Assembly: GCF_001423945.1 (NCBI RefSeq)
Contig: NZ_LMPU01000001.1
Location: 208,373 to 272,372, forward strand
Direction of reading: 5' to 3'
Source: Pedobacter sp. Leaf194
Lineage (GTDB): Bacteria > Bacteroidota > Bacteroidia > Sphingobacteriales > Sphingobacteriaceae
DNA length: 64,000 nt
Shown here piece after piece: positions 60,199 to 64,000 of this stretch. Below the pieces are notes generated by a model. That model saw only the letters and a program-made list of their open reading frames with translations. It had not been told where the DNA came from and ran no database searches. The stretch's first letter is position 1. Every line of letters begins with the position of its first letter. The translations under genes were made by a program, and so were the position numbers.

Positions 60199-63100
60199 AT
60201 GGAAACAACGCTTAAAAATAATTTACGATTGGGTCTCGGCCTATCGCTTATTATTCTGTTTATCAGCTCTCTGGCATCATATGTTAGCATAGGTAATTTA
60301 ATTAAAAGTACTGAGCTGGTTAAACACAGTGATGAAGTAATTTTAAATGTTGAAGGTGTAATATCGACTTTAAAAGACGCTGAAACCGGTCAACGGGGCT
60401 ACCTTTTAACTGGCAATAAAATTTTTCTTGCACCTTATAATGGCGCAACTGATACAGCGCTTGCCGCACTAAACAAGATTGCCGAGCATACCAAAGATAA
60501 TCCTGCACAGCAAAAAAGCATCGCCGAACTAAAAGACATTATGGTTCGCAGGCTGGATATTATCAAATCTACGATCGAAATAAAATCATTGGGCGGACAA
60601 GTAGATCCAACTGTTTTGTTTCAGGGTAAAGTGTATATGGACCAGGCCAGGGCAGTGGTTCATAGAATGGTGAATGAAGAAAAACGTTTGTTAGAAGCCA
60701 GAACGGTAGAGTTAAATAAACTTACTTCGTACACACCAATTCTGATTTTAATTGCAGCGGTTTTAGCAATACTCATCACTTTATTCTTTTATAGAAAAGT
60801 ATCAGTAGATTTTGATGAACGCGTTAAGCTTCAAAAAGAAATCGAAGATAAAAAATATGAGATGGAAAAACGTATCGTTGCCATCAAAGAAATTGCACGC
60901 CAGATTTCGATGGGTAACTATGGCGTAAACCTCGATAATCAAGCGCAAGATGATATTGGAGAGCTATCAGGCTCGCTAAATTCCATGTCGCAATCGTTAA
61001 AAAAATCTTTTGATACCTTAGCCGAAAACGAATGGCTGCAAACCGGCGTTGCTAACTTAAACGTTAAAATGGTTGGCGAAAAAGATGTTTTTCACCTTGC
61101 TGATGACATCATCGAATTTTTGTGTGCTTACACAAAAAGCCAGGTCGGTGCCATTTATTTATTTAAAGATGACGGTTATTTACACCTTAAAGGCCAGTAC
61201 GCATTAAAAGGGCAAAATCTGGCACCTGTTTTAGAGGTTGGCGAAGGCCTCATCGGTCAGGCGGTACGCTCTGGTAAATCCATACTACTCGAAGATGTTC
61301 CGCAGGGCGAATTAACCATCAGTTATGCCACCGGGAACATTAAGCCAGCGCAGCTCCTGGTTCTTCCAATTATAAGAAACAGCATTACAATTGGTGCCGT
61401 GGAACTCGGAAATGTTGGTGCCTTTAGTGATTTGCAACTGCACTTTTTAAACCTTGTGCTGTCTGATGTGGGTACCGCATTGTTAGGTGCGCAAAACAGG
61501 CAGAAATTACAACTTCTGCTGGAAGAAACGCAAGCACAATCTGAAGAATTGCAGGTTCAGCATAACGAGCTTGAAGGCATGAATGCGGAATTGGAAGCTC
61601 AGGCACAGAAGCTGCAGGCATCAGAAGAAGAACTTCGTGTTCAGCAGGAAGAACTACTTCAAAGTAATCAGGAACTTGAAGAGCGGAGCAGTTTGCTGGA
61701 AGAAAAAAATGAGCTTATTGAAGAACGGAATGCAGAAATTCAGCAAAAAGCAGAGGCTTTAGAACTTAGTACAAGATACAAGTCTGAATTCCTTGCAAAT
61801 ATGTCGCACGAGTTGCGTACACCATTAAATTCAATTTTGTTGCTATCGCGTTTAATGGCCGAAAATGAAGATATGGACCGCGAACACCAGGAATATGCGG
61901 AGGTAATTCAAAGCTCAGGACAAGGCCTGCTAAGCCTTATCGATGAAATTCTTGATTTATCGAAAATCGAGGCCGGTAAAATGGAACTCGACAGGGCGAA
62001 TATCAGAGTTGATGATGTGGTAAACAATATGAGGTCGCTGTTTAACCCTTTGGCCAATGAAAAAACGCTAAAGTTTGCCATTAACAAATTTGATGACGTG
62101 CCCGAGTTTTTGCACACAGATAAAATGCGCTTAGAGCAGATTCTTAAAAACCTTCTTTCAAACGCGATCAAATTTACAACTGAAGGCGCTGTTACGCTTG
62201 ATGTTAAAAAAGACGAAGCGTTAAACGCACTTGTTTTCAGTGTTACGGATACGGGTATAGGCATAGCAGAGGAGAAACAAGCGCTGGTATTTGAAGCGTT
62301 TCAGCAAGCTGATGGTTCAACCAGGCGCAAGTTTGGCGGCACAGGTTTGGGGCTTTCGATTAGCAGAGAACTGGCTAAACTTCTGGGTGGATACATCAAT
62401 TTGGAAAGCAAAGAGGACGAAGGCAGTGTATTCACTTTAACGCTTCCTTTAGATAAAAATAAGGGTTTGCACGATGTTAAAGAAACAACTGAAAAGCCTG
62501 CTGCTGCAATGGAAACTCCGACTAGCAGAGTAACTAACTTAACGGTTACTAACATTCCTCAAGATATTGAAGATGATAGAGACAATATCCTGCTGGATGA
62601 TAAAGTGATATTAATTGTGGAAGACGACACTCCATTTGCTAAGACATTGTTGGATTTTACGCGGAAAAGGGATTATAAAGGTCTGGTTGCCGTTCGTGGA
62701 GATGTTGGTATCGAGATGGCCAAGGCTTATAAACCGCTTGCCATCCTGTTGGATATTCAACTACCTGTAAAAGATGGCTGGCAGGTTATGGAAGAACTTA
62801 AATCTGATCCGGCAACGCGTCCTATTCCTGTTCACATTATGTCCTCATTGCAGGTAAAAAAAGAAAGTTTATTAAAAGGCGCTGTCGATTTTATCAATAA
62901 GCCTTTTGCATTCGAACATATGCAGGAGATTTTCCAAAAGCTGGAGCATGCGTTGAGCCGCCATCCTAAAAAAGTTTTAATTGTAGAAGAAAACGAGCAA
63001 CATGCAAAGGCTTTAAGTTATTTCTTGAGCAATTTTAATATTCAAACCGAAATCGTAAACCAGGTTGGCGATAGTGTTTCTGCGCTGCATAAATCAGATG

Positions 63101-63783
63101 TTAACTGCGTTATTTTAGACATGGGTATTCCGGATAAGCACGCCTATGAAACGCTGGAAGTTGTTAAAAAAACACCAGGTCTGGAAAACCTGCCGATTAT
63201 CATCTTCACCGGCAAAAACCTATCGAAAGGGGAGGAAAACAGAATTAAACAATATGCAGATTCTATCGTTGTTAAAACAGCCCACTCTTACCAGCGCATT
63301 TTAGATGAGGCAGGTTTATTCCTTCACCTTGTAGAAGAAAAAAGTAAAGGGAAAGCAAAAACGCCTAAAAAATTCTCTGAGTTACAGGATGTTTTAAAAG
63401 GTAAAACTGTACTGGTTGCGGATGATGATGTTAGGAATATTTTTTCTTTAACAAAAATGCTCGAGCAGCACCAAATGAAGGTTTTGGCTGCTACAGATGG
63501 TAAAGAAGCGTTAAAACTCTTAGAGGAAAACCCTACCGTTGACGTTGTTTTAATGGATATGATGATGCCGGAACTTGATGGCTATGAAACAACCACCGCC
63601 ATCAGGCAGAATTTTAAATACCGGAATTTGCCAATCCTGGCCGTTACTGCGAAGGCGATGATGGGCGACAGGGAAAAATGCATTGCTGCCGGCGCCTCCG
63701 ATTACATAAGCAAACCTGTAGACATGGACCAGCTGGTTTCGCTTTTGCGTGTCTGGCTTTACGAAAATCACCATAAATCTTAA
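60199..63783 (+). CDS. Hybrid sensor kinase: CHASE3-HAMP-GAF-HisKA-HATPase-REC-REC-REC
   Basis: 1194 aa. TM helix at about 12-32, periplasmic CHASE3 (DAETGQRGYLLTGN) to about 175, TM2 at about 178-198, HAMP, GAF-like domain (about 280-430), long coiled coil (430-520), His in LANMSHELRTPLNSIL, N-box NLLSNAIKF, G1 DTGIGIA, G2 GGTGLGLSISREL. Three receivers follow: LLDIQLPVKDGW, VILDMGIPDKHAY (with an EEN acidic pocket instead of DD) and VLMDMMMPELDGYE. It sits 45 nt after the REC-kinase gene and 16 nt before another receiver. Confidence 0.93.
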   Translation: METTLKNNLRLGLGLSLIILFISSLASYVSIGNLIKSTELVKHSDEVILNVEGVISTLKDAETGQRGYLLTGNKIFLAPYNGATDTALAALNKIAEHTKDNPAQQKSIAELKDIMVRRLDIIKSTIEIKSLGGQVDPTVLFQGKVYMDQARAVVHRMVNEEKRLLEARTVELNKLTSYTPILILIAAVLAILITLFFYRKVSVDFDERVKLQKEIEDKKYEMEKRIVAIKEIARQISMGNYGVNLDNQAQDDIGELSGSLNSMSQSLKKSFDTLAENEWLQTGVANLNVKMVGEKDVFHLADDIIEFLCAYTKSQVGAIYLFKDDGYLHLKGQYALKGQNLAPVLEVGEGLIGQAVRSGKSILLEDVPQGELTISYATGNIKPAQLLVLPIIRNSITIGAVELGNVGAFSDLQLHFLNLVLSDVGTALLGAQNRQKLQLLLEETQAQSEELQVQHNELEGMNAELEAQAQKLQASEEELRVQQEELLQSNQELEERSSLLEEKNELIEERNAEIQQKAEALELSTRYKSEFLANMSHELRTPLNSILLLSRLMAENEDMDREHQEYAEVIQSSGQGLLSLIDEILDLSKIEAGKMELDRANIRVDDVVNNMRSLFNPLANEKTLKFAINKFDDVPEFLHTDKMRLEQILKNLLSNAIKFTTEGAVTLDVKKDEALNALVFSVTDTGIGIAEEKQALVFEAFQQADGSTRRKFGGTGLGLSISRELAKLLGGYINLESKEDEGSVFTLTLPLDKNKGLHDVKETTEKPAAAMETPTSRVTNLTVTNIPQDIEDDRDNILLDDKVILIVEDDTPFAKTLLDFTRKRDYKGLVAVRGDVGIEMAKAYKPLAILLDIQLPVKDGWQVMEELKSDPATRPIPVHIMSSLQVKKESLLKGAVDFINKPFAFEHMQEIFQKLEHALSRHPKKVLIVEENEQHAKALSYFLSNFNIQTEIVNQVGDSVSALHKSDVNCVILDMGIPDKHAYETLEVVKKTPGLENLPIIIFTGKNLSKGEENRIKQYADSIVVKTAHSYQRILDEAGLFLHLVEEKSKGKAKTPKKFSELQDVLKGKTVLVADDDVRNIFSLTKMLEQHQMKVLAATDGKEALKLLEENPTVDVVLMDMMMPELDGYETTTAIRQNFKYRNLPILAVTAKAMMGDREKCIAAGASDYISKPVDMDQLVSLLRVWLYENHHKS

Positions 63784-63799
63784 TCCCTTTTTAAATAGT

Positions 63800-64000
63800 A
63801 TGCCCCAAAAGTTAATTCTCATTATCGACGATGATAATCGAAACATTTTTGCCCTTAAAGCTGTTCTAAGAGCCAAAGGATTTGGAACACTTTCAGCTCC
63901 GAGCGCACAGGAAGGATTTGATATTATTGCCGAAAACGAAAAAATATCTGTTGTTTTAATGGATATGATGATGCCCGATATGGATGGCTATCAGGCAATA
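63800..64000 (+). CDS. Response regulator receiver (partial, cut by window end)
   Basis: 67 codons visible from the ATG at 63800: acidic pair in LIIDDDNRNIFAL and phosphoacceptor Asp in VLMDMMMPDMDGYQ. Strongly similar to the third receiver of the preceding hybrid kinase, especially at DDDxRNIF and MDMMMPxxDGY. The output domain, if any, lies beyond the window. Confidence 0.88.
   Translation, partial: MPQKLILIIDDDNRNIFALKAVLRAKGFGTLSAPSAQEGFDIIAENEKISVVLMDMMMPDMDGYQAI

Noticed and set aside
1..64000. tRNA, rRNA, transposase, integrase or prophage genes
   Set aside because: None could be recognised in the gene gaps or among the proteins.

Overview
The window reads as chromosomal DNA of a Bacteroidota bacterium, most likely Sphingobacteriaceae (Pedobacter-like). 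The evidence is a fused lpxC-fabZ gene inside an lpxD-lpxC/fabZ-lpxA run, a PorX-type response regulator with a PglZ domain, families largely confined to the phylum (DUF4175, DUF2911, DUF6952, HYC_CC_PP, DUF3347), and repeated Bacteroidota promoter -7 boxes (TAnnTTTG, often TACCTTTG). I saw no rRNA, tRNA, CRISPR, integrase or transposase. Gene density is that of ordinary chromosome.

Layout. 1-9.1 kb: the end of a DUF4175 membrane protein gene, then a carbohydrate and phosphodiester degradation block: a secreted GDPD-GH16 fusion, a Tat-exported phosphocholine-type phospholipase C, DUF2911 and small membrane proteins, and a GH9 cellulase whose C-terminal polysaccharide deacetylase (CE4) domain lies in the -1 frame. 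9.1-13.8 kb: a TetR-TolC-EmrA-EmrB drug efflux operon with a clear operator. 14-18 kb: PEP carboxylase and a peroxiredoxin-thioredoxin-DUF6952 redox operon. 18-24.6 kb: an S9 peptidase, a 103-bp tandem repeat array, a degenerate flavoprotein-like secreted protein, an aldehyde dehydrogenase and a YfiT/BstA-like protein. 24.6-29.5 kb: metal (probably copper) handling, with HMA-MauE, a DOPA-dioxygenase-type enzyme, and an operon of HYC_CC_PP, secreted HMA, outer-membrane barrel, DUF3347 and an HMA-like/AraC regulator. 29.5-34.9 kb: cyclophilin, exonuclease III, a 52-aa small gene, 5-formyl-THF cyclo-ligase, two EF-P paralogues, a probable ncRNA, ABC ATPase and GNAT. 35-41.8 kb: lipid A genes, an HD hydrolase, porX and tsaE. 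41.8-51.8 kb: alanine dehydrogenase, peptidoglycan enzymes (VanX-like dipeptidase, PBP4-like DacB), SixA-like phosphatase, esterase, AOS-family PLP enzyme, aspartyl protease with PDZ, NAGPA-domain protein, lipoprotein, cold-shock protein and an RBBP9-like hydrolase. 51.8-56.2 kb: ECF sigma/anti-sigma pair, SMR pump, DUF6249-like protein, hotdog thioesterase, DinB and a histidine kinase. 56.3-64 kb: gltX, a zinc metallopeptidase and a three-gene phosphorelay cut off by the window end.

The most interesting signal is at 7268-7316 on the minus strand. A dnaX-like cassette (internal Shine-Dalgarno-like AGGAGG, slippery A_AAA_AAG, 5-nt spacer, perfect 7-bp GC-rich hairpin) sits exactly where the GH9 frame must be left to reach a CE4 domain that has no usable start codon of its own. 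It predicts two products from one gene: GH9 alone (614 aa) and GH9-CE4 (844 aa). Other notable items are the GDPD-GH16 fusion beside a phospholipase C, an orphan ~168-nt transcript with its own promoter and terminator, two tandem EF-P genes with different tip loops, an AraC regulator with a metal-binding-like CxxC N-terminus, and several promoters placed so close to the start codon that the mRNAs should be leaderless.
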